NCBI GenBank assembly: GCA_050084985.1 | Contig: JBITNC010000001.1 | Span: forward strand, 194,866,001 to 194,930,000 | Origin: Nageia nagi | Lineage: Eukaryota > Pinophyta | Reading direction: 5' to 3' | DNA: 64,000 nt | Shown here: positions 45,672-58,031 of the stretch, in pieces | Layout: every line of letters begins with the position of its first letter | Numbering within the stretch: position 1 is the stretch's first letter | The notes under the pieces: model-generated | Told to the model about the DNA's origin: nothing | The model's input: the letters and a program-made list of their open reading frames with translations, nothing else | The model's database searches: none | Made by a program: the position numbers and the translations under genes

Positions 45672-46126
45672 GCATTTCATCCAAAAATTGACTTTTCCTT
45701 TTAATGTATCCATTTTATGCATATCCTATGATCATTATAGTCCATGAAACTATGTCTTAGTTGTAAAACCCTAATCATAATGATTTATACATCAATTGTT
45801 ACCAGGTTTTGAATTAAAATTTTAATTCAAAACCCATGCTTATCCTATGTTGAAGTCTAGATAGTCTTAATCTCTATCACAAAATCTAGTTTCTTAGCTT
45901 ATTCAAATGTACTTTTTTGAATATCTTAAGAAATAAAACATGCCATAAATGTAAGTCCTTGTTCATAATATTTTATAAGAAACAAATAAATGGAAATAAG
46001 CTCATTGATATGTTGGCATACCATGCTTTCTACTTCAAATCATGTACTGACTTCATAAACTTGCATATGTAGGTAACTGGACTATGAACGAGGACTAGAA
46101 CTAATATCCTTAATTCTTGATACATA
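45672..46126. other. Intergenic, no gene seen
   Basis: AT-rich DNA between the five-copy array and the foldback; nothing recognised. Confidence 0.45.
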
Positions 46127-46355
46127 TCTCTACATGGAGCTAACACTAATGGGATGAGGGCATTTAAGGTTAAAGGAATAGAATTTATCATATGCATTAC
46201 CCTTATTACTGAAGTATTTGATTTGGCTTTCAATACATGCATACTTGATAGGCCAAACCTAGTACTTTAGCAATAAGCCAAATGTTTATGGTAAATTCTA
46301 TTCCTTTAGCCTTAACTTTACCCTTGTCCTAAGAATGAGCTAGCTCCATAGAGAG
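46127..46355. mobile_element. Foldback (MITE-like) inverted repeat
   Basis: The left arm (46127-46228) and right arm (46248-46355) pair imperfectly over about 100 bp. The best block is AAGGTTAAAGGAATAGAATT (46164 onward) against AATTCTATTCCTTTAGCCTT (about 46294 onward). Other paired blocks are CTCTACATGGAGCTA with TAGCTCCATAGAGAG, and TATTACTGAAGTA with TACTTTAGCAATA. No coding and no clear target duplication. It could be a MITE or a degenerate hairpin locus. Confidence 0.55.
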
Positions 46356-47518
46356 CTCTATATCAGCTATCAGTAAATTTCTTCAATACACCAACAACTA
46401 ACAACATGGATGGAGAGCTCTAAAGGTACATTGTTTAATGTCTTCCTCAAAATGAAATATTTTTAATTCTTAGGATGAAAATTTCATACTTCGTAAGCTA
46501 TGAAGATCGACATATTAAAGCTAGGTTAAATACCAAATATTTATTTACAAGGTTAATCACTTAATGGAAAATGGAGGACATTCTTCAAATCATTTTACTC
46601 CAAGAAATTATATTTGTATCATGCATATTGTCAAATCATTAGGCCTCATTTGTTTTTCCACATTTTTTTTGCATGCAAGTAGAACACATAAGCTTTAGGG
46701 GGTAGAAATTTGCTAGTTGAGGATGGTTTGTGGGTATTGCAACTTTTTTGGATAACTTTTAGTTGAGAGATGTTATTTAAACACAAATATACTATGATAA
46801 TGATAAGGTTACATGGAAGTAAATGTATATCATGTAAAACTTTGAGAGTGATAGATGTGTATATATTTAGTAGTACTTTAATGAGACTTTTATCTTTGAT
46901 TCTTGATTCCCACTTAGCTTCCACTTGACATGGACCTAGAAACAAAAATTGTAGTAGCCCCAATTAGTAGGTGGATTTCTAAGGATTTTCTTTGATAGGT
47001 ATAATCATTAATGATTAGTCAAATCCCAAATTATTTATCAAGGAACTAACACTTACTTTAATTACACTTTGACAATTGATTCTTTATTCTTCTTAGCCCT
47101 CATTTGATGGAACTTTCATGTCTTCTTCCATATTTTGCATACATATACTATGCATGTAAGTAAAACACATACAAAGGTTATTTTGTTACAATTTGAGTGA
47201 TTGTACTAACATGGTCTACAATTTATTCTATATATACATTATGCATACAAGTCTACTAGGGAACTCACAATAATAAGAGTGGCTAGTTGAATATGTTGAA
47301 GCATATGGTTCTTGGTTTAGATACATCCTCATTGAGTGGTCACTACAATGAGGATGTTTGAGCACTATATTCACTACATGCTTGTCCAATTAGTAATAAG
47401 TATAATTTTTTAGTAGTGTACAAAGTATCCATGTATGTTTAAAATCATTTTGTCTTAATTGTGTAAATATCTACAAATAGGAAAGAATGATGAACCATCA
47501 TGTTCTAGAAAGAGATAA
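46356..47518. other. Intergenic, no gene seen
   Basis: AT-rich spacer up to the exon-like segment. Open frames here are short and uninformative. Confidence 0.4.
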
Positions 47519-47734
47519 TTAAAACAACTAACTTTCAATGTCGATATAGATTTAGATCATTTAAATCTAGATAATTTACAACATTGCCTTCAAACACATT
47601 TTGATGGTTTAATTAAACATTATAAGGAGAAGGAGGAGAAAGTCCAAATCATTGAAGGGGATCTGAAGTCAAAAAAAGAGAAAATAATAAATTTGATGAA
47701 AGAGAGAGACATGTTAAGAGAGCGGCTTAGAAAC
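47519..47734 (+). pseudogene. Exon-like coiled-coil segment cut by Copia-D (upstream half)
   Basis: An open frame begins after the TAA at 47516-47518 and stays open to the Copia-D LTR. It reads LDHLNLDNLQHCLQTHFDGL, then IKHYKEKEEKVQIIEGDLKS and NLMKERDMLRERLRN. The Lys/Glu/Leu pattern with regular hydrophobic spacing suggests a coiled coil. Across the insertion (47734 joined to 62523, target duplication counted once) the frame stays open for eight more codons and meets TAA at 62547-62549, so this may be the last coding exon of a host gene. The family is not recognised, and the 5' limit and splice acceptor are unclear. Confidence 0.4.
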
Positions 47735-48223
47735 TATTAGAATTCATAATGCGTTATTGTTTAGTATTCAAATAATATAAAGTGTCTCTCATACTTAATT
47801 CATACAAATGCTAAAAAGTATTTATAAATACCCTTTTAGTATTTAGGAATTAAATATGTGCAAATTGACCCTTCTTAACTTCATGTAAACCTTTGGTAAA
47901 AAGGTGGGTTAAACAAGGTTAAGAAGTGTTTCTCTTCTCTAAATAGCCAGCTTAGCCTTGTTGTAACACACACTCGATGAAAGAAAAGTTATGCTCATAC
48001 CTTAGAGGTTGATAGGAAGAGAGAGTGGTTGTAAGCATTGTATGAACTATCTTTGAGAAGTAAATATCTTGAGTTAGAGTGGAGTACTCTCACCTTGAGA
48101 GGAACCACTATACATGATTGTCTCTCTTTTGTGTGTGATTGAGTGTTTATCTCTTGTGTTGTTAATTGAAGTAAGAAGAACACTACAATGTGATCTTGGG
48201 GTGCAAGAGTTTATTCTTTTTCA
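47735..48223 (+). repeat. Copia-D 5' LTR
   Basis: 489 bp ending in CTTTTTCA. The first bases are TATTAGAATTC, where the 3' LTR has TGTTAAAATTC, so the terminal TG has mutated. The TATA motif of the 3' LTR is changed here (CTCTAAATAGCC). Confidence 0.9.
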
Positions 48224-48225
48224 AT

Positions 48226-48237
48226 TGGTACCATAGC
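48226..48237 (+). other. Copia-D primer-binding site
   Basis: TGGTACCATAGC, 10 of 12 bases like the tRNA-iMet complement TGGTATCAGAGC, two bases after the LTR. Confidence 0.75.
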
Positions 48238-48599
48238 CTACTTGGTGGTTCTTCCTACTTCAAATTTGTGAGGTAAAACCACCATAAGGTATAACCTTTA
48301 TGTTAACATTAACATATTTTATTTTTTGAATTCAATTTTGTGAGAAAAATTTACTTGAAAGTAACAATAATATTTTGTTATTTTATAATTTATTATAATA
48401 TAAAATATTGTAAAATTTATAAAATATTATAGTATTTGTACCAATTTGTTTTACAAAATTATTATATGCTTAAAATTTTGTATCTTTTTTACGCTAGAAA
48501 TTTTGTATAAAAATATTAAAAAATTGCAAATTTTGTTTTTAGTTTTGTAATTCATTTCAATGTATTTTATAATGCATAAAAAAAGCAAGGACATTTATA

Positions 48600-49255
48600 T
48601 ATACATAAAGTTTTTTACAAAGTTTCAAAAAATAAACCACCTCAAGGTGGCCCTAAATTTTTTACGAAGTTTCAAAAAAAATAGACCACCTCAATGTGGT
48701 ACTTTACCGTTCGGCCCTCTTCCTGTGTGAGCATGAGCGGCCATGTCCTATAATGGGCACCTCCTCTCCTCCTTCGATAGATACCTCCCTTCCTCAAACA
48801 TGTCCTTCATGGCGTCCCTCTCTCACATCGACCAGCATTCTTCCAGTGCATGCCACAATGGGTTCTCTCGCCCATCTCTGCAACCTTCGACTATCATTCT
48901 TCCTACACTTGCCACCATGGGTGCTCTCGTCCATCTCTGTAACCCTTGACCAACATTCTTCCTGCATGTTCACTCTCTTTCCACAAGAAGAATACCCTGC
49001 TCTCCATGCCAAATTGCCACAACTCAAAACGTGAACTCCTTTTTTCACTGATGCCCTCTCCAATGCACCAAACCCTTGCGAATGCAGCGTCTCTCCTCAG
49101 TTTTATGGGTCTTAAGTTTTTGTTAAATGGACCTGCTCTGCATTTAATGGCATTTGTTAGTTTTTTAAACTCTCAAGTCCTTTTTTTTGGATTAACCGTC
49201 TTTTTTATAAAAAGTCCGGTGAGAGCTTTAACTTTTTTGGCAATTGTTTTATAAA
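48600..49255. other. GC-richer block in the Copia-D leader, possibly captured DNA
   Basis: The composition changes sharply at about 48640. It opens with two ~48-bp repeats (ACAAAGTTTCAAAAAATA, CCACCTCAAGGTGG and ACGAAGTTTCAAAAAAAATA, CCACCTCAATGTGG). Then comes a C-rich stretch in which a ~60-bp unit recurs about 2.5 times (CATTCTTCC, GCCACNATGGG, CTCTCGCCCATCTCTG). Open frames exist on both strands (48696-49034 plus, 49063-48794 minus), but none has a recognisable family. Such a block is not part of a normal Copia leader. Confidence 0.5.
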
Positions 49256-50477
49256 GGGGAAATCTTCCTTGATATAAAGAATTTTGTTTTGAGGAGTATA
49301 TATATTTACAATTCTTAATAGTTTATGAGTATTCAAGAATAATGATTTTTTTTCGTTTGGATAAATGTGTTCTTTTTTTTCTCTTCTTATTATAAAGTAA
49401 TTTTTTTTTTTAAAATGAGAAATTGTTTCTTAAGTGAAGTATATATTTTTTAAATAAGAAGTTAAGACTTTTTAAATAATTTTAATTATTTAAAGGAGAA
49501 TTTTTGGGAGTTATTTAAAAAAAATTATTCTTTTTTTAAAAAAAAGGGGAGGGAAGATTCAATATTTTAAAAAGGGGAGGGAATAAATTTTTTGGAAATT
49601 AATGTTACTTCTCTTTGATCTAACCACCTTTTTTTTGAAAATGGAAATACTCTTTTCATGATATCTTCTAAGCATAGAAAAGTAACGATTCCTATTGCAA
49701 AAATGGAGATAATGGAGAAGAAGAAAAACAAACTTTGGAAAAATGCAAAGAGAAGAGAATATGAAAATAAAATGCAAAAATAGACAATCCTTGTGAGACA
49801 AAGGAATGAAATCATTGCCCACATGCTTCACTTTCAAACTTGTTATATAGTGGACTCTAATGCTTTTATGTTTGAGGAAATGACTCTTTCTCTTGAACTA
49901 AATCTTCCCTAAAGCAAGTTAGTGTTAATTGACCTTACTTTTATAAGTGGCTAAGATTTGTGGTGATATTGAGCATGTTGAAAAACTTCCTAGATCCTTT
50001 TTTTTTAACTAATCCAAAGCTAAGGAAAAATACTAACCCCTCATGTGTGGTTCCTTTTTTTATGTGGTTAAAGCAATAATCAAATGCTAAAATTAAGTTA
50101 AGTCAATTGAAGAATGTGCACTAACCTCAAAGGCTAACTTCAATAGTAGATTAGGATTTACTAACCTTAATTTACTTAATATTAAACAAAGTACACAAAT
50201 ATGACTTACAATCTTCTAACACTAGTCTATAACTTACTAACTACAAAATTACTAACCCAAATAAAGCTACTAACCTACAATGTGTTTTTTGCAAATTTAT
50301 ACGAGTACTTTCAATTGCAAAAAAATTAAACATGATTAATTTTATAGTAGTTACTTGCAATTTCTATAATATTTGGTTAAATGCTTGATGTTTGGTTAAA
50401 TAATTTATGTAATTATGTTTAGAAATAATATATTGATATTTCTTATGCTTTAATAAATTAACCTTTTTTTTATAGAA
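49256..50477. other. AT-rich part of the Copia-D leader, no gene seen
   Basis: Long T and A runs with GGGGAGGGAA repeats at about 49547-49580. No conserved protein. It lies between the GC-richer block and gag. Confidence 0.5.
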
Positions 50478-51330
50478 ATGGGAGATTCTTTTACTCCTAA
50501 GAACATCTTTGAAGGTTCCAATTATGGTATTTGAGAACCAAGGATGAAAGCAAAACATCAAGAATGCAAACTTTGGAAAATAATGAGTAAAAATCAAGTC
50601 ACTCCAATAGAATCTAAAGCATTAGAGGTCTATAACAACAAGAACGAATTGATAACTTCTATGATCTTTAAGGTAGTTTAAGATAAATTCTTCTCATAAT
50701 TTTGACCTCAACATCCAAAAAAAAAAGATTAGGATAGGCTTAATAAGATCTACATTGGGTCTAAATTTTTAAAAATATTTACCATACTTCAAAAACTCTT
50801 GCAATCTCATCAAGAGGATGATGAAGTAGTGGTAATCTACTTGAATAAGATTGTTGATCTTAGGACTCAGCTTGTGAGTTATGGGTGTAATTGAATAAAT
50901 AATGAATTTATGATGTTCATCATCTTACAAAGCCTCTAAATCAAATTTAGTCACTTCATAACTATTATTAAGACTAAACTTGATGATGAAGAGGAAGCCT
51001 TCTCTTTTGCAAATCTTTCTAGACTCCTCTTAAAACATGAAGAAACCATCTACAAGAAGTTGTTGATTTATTCTCCAAAGGAATGTAATGTTGCTTTAGG
51101 TGTAACTAAGGTAACTCACTTCAAGAAGAAGTTCAAAAATCATAAGAAGTCCCCTCATGATCATCTTAAGAGAAATGAAAGAAGTATGAAAATAATCATC
51201 ATGATCATAAAGAAAAGTCAAACAAACCTAATGTGCCTAAGGAAAAGTTTGATGAAAATTGTAATTATTATGACATCTATGGTCACAAAGAGAACCATTA
51301 CTTTAAAAAAAAGAGGTAGAAAAATGGAAT
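50478..51330 (+). pseudogene. Copia-D gag, broken
   Basis: ATG 50478 begins MGDSFTPKNIFEGSNYGI, then a TGA where Trp is expected, then EPRMKAKHQECKLWKIMSKN: the Copia gag opening 'F-x-G-x-N-Y-x-x-W'. Later segments carry many stops. The zinc knuckle at about 51257-51310 reads CNYYDIYGHKENHYF, with two Cys changed to Tyr (TGT to TAT), so it cannot bind zinc normally. Confidence 0.8.
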
Positions 51331-51343
51331 AAATAAATATAAT

Positions 51344-52640
51344 GTGAACAACTTAAAAGGAAAGGAGAATAAGAAAGGTGCTTATGTTTGTGGTTTTTAT
51401 TTCAAGTCTCATACCTTTACAAATGATTGGGTTTTTGATTCAGGTTACACTAATCATATGAGATTTGAAAGGGATAACTTTGGAAACTTTCATAAACATA
51501 GAAAGGATGTAGTAGTAATACATGATAAATCAATGCTTGAAGTTGAAGGGATTGGAAGCATCTTGATGCATGGAAAGATGATTGAAAATGTGCCCTTTAT
51601 GCCTAAGTTAGGGATGAATCTTTTTTCATTTATTCAAATTGCAAGAAAAGAATATACCTTTGAGTTCACATCGAACTCTTAGCATTTAAGGAAATGATTT
51701 ACCATCTTGATAAAAGGTAAATTAAGAATGACGTTTACATAGTTGATGAAGTGCCTTCTAAGTTATGCCTTACCTCAAATGTTTGTTCTAAAGGTAACCT
51801 TTGGCATCAATTTTTAGGCCACCTAAACCATAAGAGTATTCAAGTCATGAAGGATTAAGATCTTGTGAAAAGATTACCTTCTATTTCACCTTCCATTGGA
51901 ATTTGTGAAAAATGCATCTTAGGGAAGATGAAAAGGAAAAAAATTGGAAAATACAAAGAAACTAGAGCATCTCAACCTCTTCAATTGATTCACTCAGATT
52001 TGATAGGTCCTTTTCAAATTAAATCTTTTAGAGGAGTGTATTATGTCCTTACTTTTATTGATGACTTTTGGGTATCTACTAGAGCATAAAGATCAAACCT
52101 TTGATATATTCAAGGATTTCATGGACTTAATAAAAAATCAAACCACTTTGAAGATCAAGATGCTAAGGTCAGATAATGGGGGTGAATATGTAAGTAATGA
52201 GTTCAATAAATTTTGTGCAAAGCATGGGATCAAAAGGTAGTTCACTATTCATTATACTCCACAACAAAATGGTGTTGTAGAAAGGAAGAACATGACCATA
52301 ATGGATATGGATAGATGTATGATGGGTATTCTTCTTAAGAGTTTATGGGGAGAATATATTAGTATTGATATGTACACCTTGAATAGGTTTCCCATAAAAT
52401 TAGTGGAAGAAAAAAATTTGTATGAGGCTTGGATAGGAAAGAAACCTAATATCTCACATCTAAGGGTTTTTGGATGTGAAGCTTTTTCCTTCATAGTTTT
52501 TGAGAAAAAGAAGAAGTTGGATAATAAATCAAAATAATGCATCTTTATGGGATATGAAAGTCAACATAAAGGGTATAGGGTCTACTCTCCTTCAACAAAA
52601 GTAGTTTTTATTTTTAAAGGCTATCAAATTCAATGAAGTT
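51344..52640 (+). pseudogene. Copia-D protease and integrase, broken
   Basis: The protease active site WVFDSGYTNHMRF is at 51427-51465, followed by the GIGSILMHGKMIENVPFMP and LGMNLFSFIQIARKEYTFEF blocks. The preintegrase finger has NLWHQFLGHLNHKSIQVMK and GICEKCILGKMKR. The integrase core has IHSDLIGPFQ, FIDDFW, LRSDNGGEY and QNGVVERKN, so D, D and E are kept, with a frameshift near 52070 and a stop at 52237 before FTIHYTP. LYEAWIGKKPNISHLRVFGC closes the domain. Confidence 0.85.
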
Positions 52641-52819
52641 CCTATTAGGTCTTCTTCAAGTAAAGTGATTGAAGATTCTTCAAAAATTCCTAAGTGGTTA
52701 GTTATGTCTTCAAACAAGTCATCTCAAGAGAAAAACTCTCCAACTCAAAGGATAACTAGAAGCATGACTTTGAATAAGTCTCTCCTTGCTAAAATTAATA
52801 ATCATAATGAACCTTCAAT

Positions 52820-53560
52820 CTTTAAGTAAGCATCTAAACATGCTTGTTGGATGGATGCCATGAAGCTAGAATATGAGGCACTTATAAAAAATGGAACTTG
52901 AGACTTAGTTTCAAATTCATCCTCATAGAATGTAATTGGATATAAGTGGATCTATAAGATCAAGTATAATTTAGAAGGTGAAATTGAGAATTTTAATATA
53001 AAGTTAGTTACCAAGGGTTTCACTCAAGAATATGGAATATATTATGATGAAACCTTTGCACCAGTATAAAATATGGATATGATCATATTAATCCTTGCTC
53101 TTTCAATAGCTCAAGGTTGGAAGGTGTTTTAGCTTGATGTAAAAAGTGCATTTCTAAATGGTGACTTAGATGTTAAAATATTTATGAGTCAACCAGAAGG
53201 GCTTTCTATGCAAGGGAAAGAGTCCCATGTGTGCAAGCTAAAGAAGTATTTGTATAGACTTAAGCAAGTACCAAGAGCATGGTACAAGAAGATTTCAAGA
53301 TATTTTAAGACTCTTGGGTTCCCAAAATGCTACTCAAATTCAAATCTTTATGTGCTCAATGAACGAAATGACTTGGTATTAATTCTCCTCTATTTGGATG
53401 ATCTTTTTATCATAGGGAATAATATGATAATCATAAATGAGTGCATAACTAAATGTAAGGTAAAATATGAAATAATTGATCTTGGTCTCTTGTACTACTA
53501 CTTTGGTATGCAAGTATATCAATGTAATGATTGTACCTACCTAAGTTAGTCCAAGTATAT
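52820..53560 (+). pseudogene. Copia-D reverse transcriptase, broken
   Basis: Blocks: [20 protein letters not shown], a segment ending [19 protein letters not shown]-stop-LDVKSAFLNGDL, KYLYRLKQVPRAWYKK and LLYLDDLFIIG (YLDD form of the active site, about 53391-53402). LDVKS is preceded by TAG where Gln is usual. It is open from 53184 to 53546 and ends at a TAG where TYLSQ is expected. Confidence 0.85.
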
Positions 53561-54356
53561 CTAAGATATTTTGCAAAAGTTTATAATGGTAAAATGTAAG
53601 CTTATGACTATTCTCATTGTACTTGGAATAAAGCTTGAGACTAGCTCAAACTTTCAGCTAACAAATGCTATAGAATATAGGCAACTTATTGGTAGTCTTC
53701 TTTATTTGACTATCTCTAGGCTAGATATTGCCTATGCAGTAAATAGGATGGTAAGGTTTATGCACAAGCCCTATGTTGAGTATATTCATAGTACTAAGAA
53801 AAATTTGCGGTACATTGTAAGCACTAAGAATCCTACCCTCAATTTTACCAAGTTACCTTCTTTTGTTCTCTCAAGGTTCTCTTGATTTTGACTATGGTGG
53901 TGATAGAGATGATAGAAAATCCACTTTGGTGTATGTGTTTAATATTAGATTAGGTGTTATCTCTTGGTATTCCAAGAATAAGCCTATAGTCACCTTGTCC
54001 ATCACATAAGTAGAATATAGAGCTATGACTATTGCAACCAAGGAAGCAATTTGGCTTAGCCATATTTTGAGAGATATTTGGTATGAGTAGGTTGGCCCAT
54101 CCTTGATATCTTTAAGTAATCAATCTATGATTGCTTTGAACAAGAACCATGTGTTTCATCAGAGAATAAAGCATGTATAAATCGAAGCACACTTCATTAG
54201 GAGAGAAATTTATGGATGGTACCTTACAACTTCAATATTGTTCATCGAACAAAAACTTTGTTAATTTTTTCACCAAGCTCATTTCTAACATTCATTTTTG
54301 CAAGCTTAGAGGGTTTCTCGAGTTAGTGAAGTTACCCTCAAGGGGGAGAGAAGTTT
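53561..54356 (+). pseudogene. Copia-D RNase H and pol carboxy end, broken
   Basis: RT thumb and RNase H: EYRQLIGSLLYLTISRLDIA, then, after a frameshift near 53880, DFDYGGDRDDRKSTLVYVFN, GVISWYSKNKPIVTLS, VEYRAMTIATKEAIWLSHIL and KHVFHQRIKHV. The end reads NFVNFFTKLISNIHFCKLRG to 54356, the usual Copia pol terminus, followed by a purine-rich GGGGGAGAG. Confidence 0.82.
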
Positions 54357-55004
54357 GAATTTTTTTTGAATTCAATTTTTTTTTGTGATGATAACTTCAC
54401 TCCTATGAGGTTCTTTTGGTTGTATAGTGTTAATCCTTGTGTACTTTTTTCATGGTCTCCATGTGTGAGGAACTAGTATGTGCATGTTGGCATTGTTTAT
54501 TTATTCACATGAGATGAACTTATTGTACACTTCTTGCACTATTTAGTTATCCATATGTGAGTAATTTACATGTTCATATTGGTATTATTTAGTTATCCAT
54601 GTATGAGAAACTTGCATGTGCATGATTGGATGTTTGTCTAATTTTTTTATAATGATGATCAATACATGTGTTTCTTACATAATAGGTGACTATGAGTTTG
54701 CTTGGCATCTTTGTGATGATTTAGAGTGTACCATTTTTGATTAGTTTATGGATGGTGTTATTTAATTCATCTATATTATGATAATATGAATACATGATGC
54801 ATCTAAATGATCTTATGTTCGAGTTTGCTTGTAGCTTGCAAGTTTCTTCTTAAGATTATAGGTTACTTACTTCATGTATGCAGACTTATTGAGGCTCATC
54901 TTGTCAACTTCTTATTGAAGACTACTTCTAGTACATTGAAACTATCTATGGTTGATGGAGATTGTATTGTAAACCATTTGTTAAAATGGTTAAGTAGTTG
55001 AGCT
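54357..55004 (+). other. Copia-D spacer between pol and 3' LTR, left part
   Basis: Non-coding; continues at 61894-62018 after Gypsy-E. It contains loosely repeated TATGTGCATGTT, TTTAGTTATCCATRTGTGAG and similar pieces, and shares TAAACCATTTGTTAAAATGG with the minus-strand Copia relative (6440-6500). Confidence 0.6.
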
Positions 55005-56131
55005 TGATCCATAAAATAAAAGATTAAAATTTCAATTTAACCTTCTCTTAAGATCAATTCACACTTAAAATAATTAAGTGCTTGTAAAGAAAAATCAAGA
55101 ATAAATTTGTAAACACAGAGAAGAGAAAAGCATTCACCATAGAAGAGACAAGCAAAATTTTATCCTGGTTCACCCAGTGTGGGCTACATCCAGCTCAAAA
55201 GCTCTCTACTATCAATGGGTGGAATCACTTTACAAGGCCTCCTTGGTCCTTAAAAACCTCCTCTCACATTCACAACACACTCATAGCTCTACACATCATA
55301 ATAAGAACTGAGAACAACCTTCCTGAAATCCTCCTTTTGTTTCATGTCCAATTTGATCCCCTTTTATACAATTTTTGGGGGCTAAAATTGGAGAGTATTA
55401 CAACTAGAAAATTTGATAAAAAAAATTATGTTTAGATACCCATTAACCTCCTTGATCTTCCTATCAAATTTGGGCTCAAATGGTTATAAAAATCTCCCAA
55501 AAATGAGCTATGAAATCAAAATAATATGCTCTCTGGATTGTTTCACGTTGATAGAATTACTTAGCCTAATAATAGGACCTTAGGTGAATCAAAAATCACT
55601 AAAAAACCTTTGAAACACCAAAATACCTTAAAAAACTTAACATTGGGTGGGTGCACTATGGTGGCGACATGTGGCAGGCGGTCAAATGGTCAGATGGGCG
55701 ATCACACACGGGTGGCTTAGCTGGCATGGGTAGCTTACGTGGGTGGAATCATGTGTGAGTGGAAAAATTTCCATGTGGTCCTCCATGATTGGTAGGTTGG
55801 CAGTGCACGGTCAACCTCCTTCCCCTGCCTTGTCACCTCCATACGATCACTTTGGTGGCAGGTAGGACTGTACGGTGGTAGGTCAAACTCCACGCACTCC
55901 CTTTTGACTCTGACATGGTCTGGAGGGTCCCACCAAAATATTTAAATTTTATATATTTTTTTAATTCTTTTTTTTTCAAAAATACTCAAACTGAATTAAT
56001 ACCATATCTTCCACATACGAACTCAGATTCACGATCTGAAAGAAGCATCAGAAAGTTGAAGATAAGATGATCACAATGAACATATTGAAATGGAGATTAC
56101 TAAATGTCAAAGGGATCAAATTTTTGGATCA
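55005..56131 (-). repeat. Gypsy-E 3' LTR
   Basis: 1127 bp, TGATCCATAAAATAAA to TTTTTGGATCA on the plus strand. Next to it at 56132-56145 the minus strand reads AATGGGGAGGAA, the polypurine tract. Confidence 0.92.
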
Positions 56132-56145
56132 TTCCTCCCCATTGA
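56132..56145 (-). other. Gypsy-E polypurine tract
   Basis: The minus strand reads AATGGGGAGGAA immediately before the 3' LTR. Confidence 0.75.
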
Positions 56146-56171
56146 GAGAGATTTTTTATCCCCAAAAGCAT

Positions 56172-57290
56172 TTAGGATGATGAAATGAGGTGAGGGTAGA
56201 GCTCCCTCACCCGATCAACTGCATACCACTTGGCCTTGTGTGGATGTTGGCCCTTCACTCTAATACGCCACACCTCATGTATGCCACTATGAGATGATCG
56301 TTGCTTCTTTTCCAATACTGCATCCTCAACCAACACATTCATGTGCTCAGGGGCTAAATCCTCAACTAATGGTAACATAAAATCTATATCTTCTTCAACT
56401 AAGGCTGGTTCATACAACTTCAAGTTCTCAACATTAATAATAGAATATATTTGCATATAGGGTGGTAAGTCTAACCAAAATGCATTGTATCCAACTTGAC
56501 CAATAATGGTAAATGGACCATACCTTATTGGATTCAACTTCTTTCCCTTACCATGCTGTCTCTCCTTACTGAGATGAAGCCATACCTGATCCCCAACCTA
56601 AAATTTATGATCCATCTGATGATAATCATGCCTCTCCTTATACTTGGCTTGACTCTTCTCCAACTGTTCTTTTACCTTCTGATGAATCAATCAGATTCTC
56701 TTAATAAAATTCTTTGCCCTCTCCTCTTCATTATGAAGAACTATATCTCCATCACTCGTTGAAGCAAAAGCCATATCAAAAGGTGATTTTGGCAAATAAC
56801 CAAAATAAGTATCAAAAGGTGTTTTGTTATTAGAAGAATGTAAAGCTCAATTATATGCATGCTGTATATAGTTCAAATGCTCATCCCAAGTCTTAGGATG
56901 CTTACCATAATAACCCCATAATAGGTGTACCACCATTCTATTTACCACCTCTATTTGACCATCTGTCTGTGGATGAAAAGTTGTACTCCTCTTTAGCTTA
57001 GTGTCAATCCTTTACCACAAAGAAGTCCAAAATTTTCCAAGAAACTTGGAATCCCTATCAGAAATGATAGAAGTAGGAAGACCAAAATGTACCCACACAT
57101 AAGTAACGAAAAGATTAGCTACCTCTTGACTTGTCACAGTCTTTTTACATGGGATTATAATACACATCTTACTGAATCTATCCACAACCACATATAAATA
57201 ATCATGACCTCTTTTAGACATAGCTAAACCTCCAACAAAATCCATAGAAATACTCTCCCATGGTCGTGTAGGAATGGAAAATGGCATTTA
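56172..57290 (-). pseudogene. Gypsy-E integrase core and chromodomain-like end, broken by stops
   Basis: The core starts MPFSIPTRPWESISMDFVGG (first Asp), continues with VVVDRFSKMCIIIPC and SIISDRDSKFLGKFW (second Asp), and reaches TTFHPQTDGQIEVVNR (Glu), so D, D and E are all present. The tail has GDQVWLHLSKERQ, NPIRYGPFTIIGQVGYNAFW and VENLKLYEP. The last ~35 residues (VWRIRVKGQHPHKAKWYAVD, then RVRELYPHLI) look like a shortened chromodomain. In-frame stops are at 57288-57290 (TAA), 57012-57014 (TAA), 56847-56849 (TGA), 56691-56693 (TGA) and 56598-56600 (TAG); the last three stand at expected Arg, Arg and Gln. There is no frameshift. It ends naturally at 56172. Confidence 0.9.
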
Positions 57291-58031
57291 AAGACCAAAT
57301 TTCCTATTATTGGGTTTGCTTACACTGCATAACATACAACCTTTGATATATCTAGATACATTTTCTTGCATTTTAGGCCAGTAACAATACCTTTGTAGAT
57401 TAGCAAGAGTTTTCCCAACACCAAAGTGCTCTGAAATACGAGAAATATGAGCTTCCCTAATCAAATCATTCCTCTCACCATTAGGAATACAAATTTTTCC
57501 CAAATGAAAAAGTAATCCATCATGCAAATGAAATTCATAATTTCCAACCTCATTACCAAGACTCAATCTATGATAGACATTTTGGAAATCAGGATCAACC
57601 AGATATTGTTCTTTATACCCGTCATGCATTAAAGAACTATTTTGTAGAATCACAACATTGGCAACTATTGGAGGCCTAGACAACATATCAGCAATTTTAT
57701 TTTGAGTACCCTTCTTGTACTTAATCACTAAATGAAATTGTTGCAAAAATCCCATCCAATGAAAGTGCCTAGATTGTTGCAACTTAGATTGTGACTGAAG
57801 ATATTGCAAGGGTTGATGGTCTGTATGAATTATTGTCTCTTTACCTACAAAATAGTGCTTCCATTTCTTAACACTTTGAACTAATGCATACAACTCTTTG
57901 TCATATGTGGGATAGTTTCTTACCGCACTGGTAAACATTTCTGAGTGATAGCAAATTGGATGTTTTTCCTGCAATAAAACTACATCCATAGCATAGTCAC
58001 TAGCATCAGTTTCAATTTCAAAAGTTTTCTA
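57288..58031 (-). pseudogene. Gypsy-E RNase H and integrase zinc finger
   Basis: Continues in frame after the TAG at 58029-58031. RNase H: EIETDASDYAMDVVLLQ, YPTYDKELYALVQSVKKWKH, HTDHQPLQYLQSQSKLQQSR and YKKGTQNKIADMLSRPP. Then comes the integrase H2C2 finger, HISRISEHFGVGKTLANLQR to YIKGCMLCSVSKP, with His and Cys in place. The first Asp, the Glu and the later Asp of RNase H are visible. The 233-codon stretch 57989-57288 has no internal stop. Confidence 0.9.

Noticed and set aside
49559-49837. Hydrophobic minus-strand open frames
   Set aside because: Overlapping frames in AT-rich leader sequence, rich in Phe and Leu from T-rich codons; no start context or homology seen.
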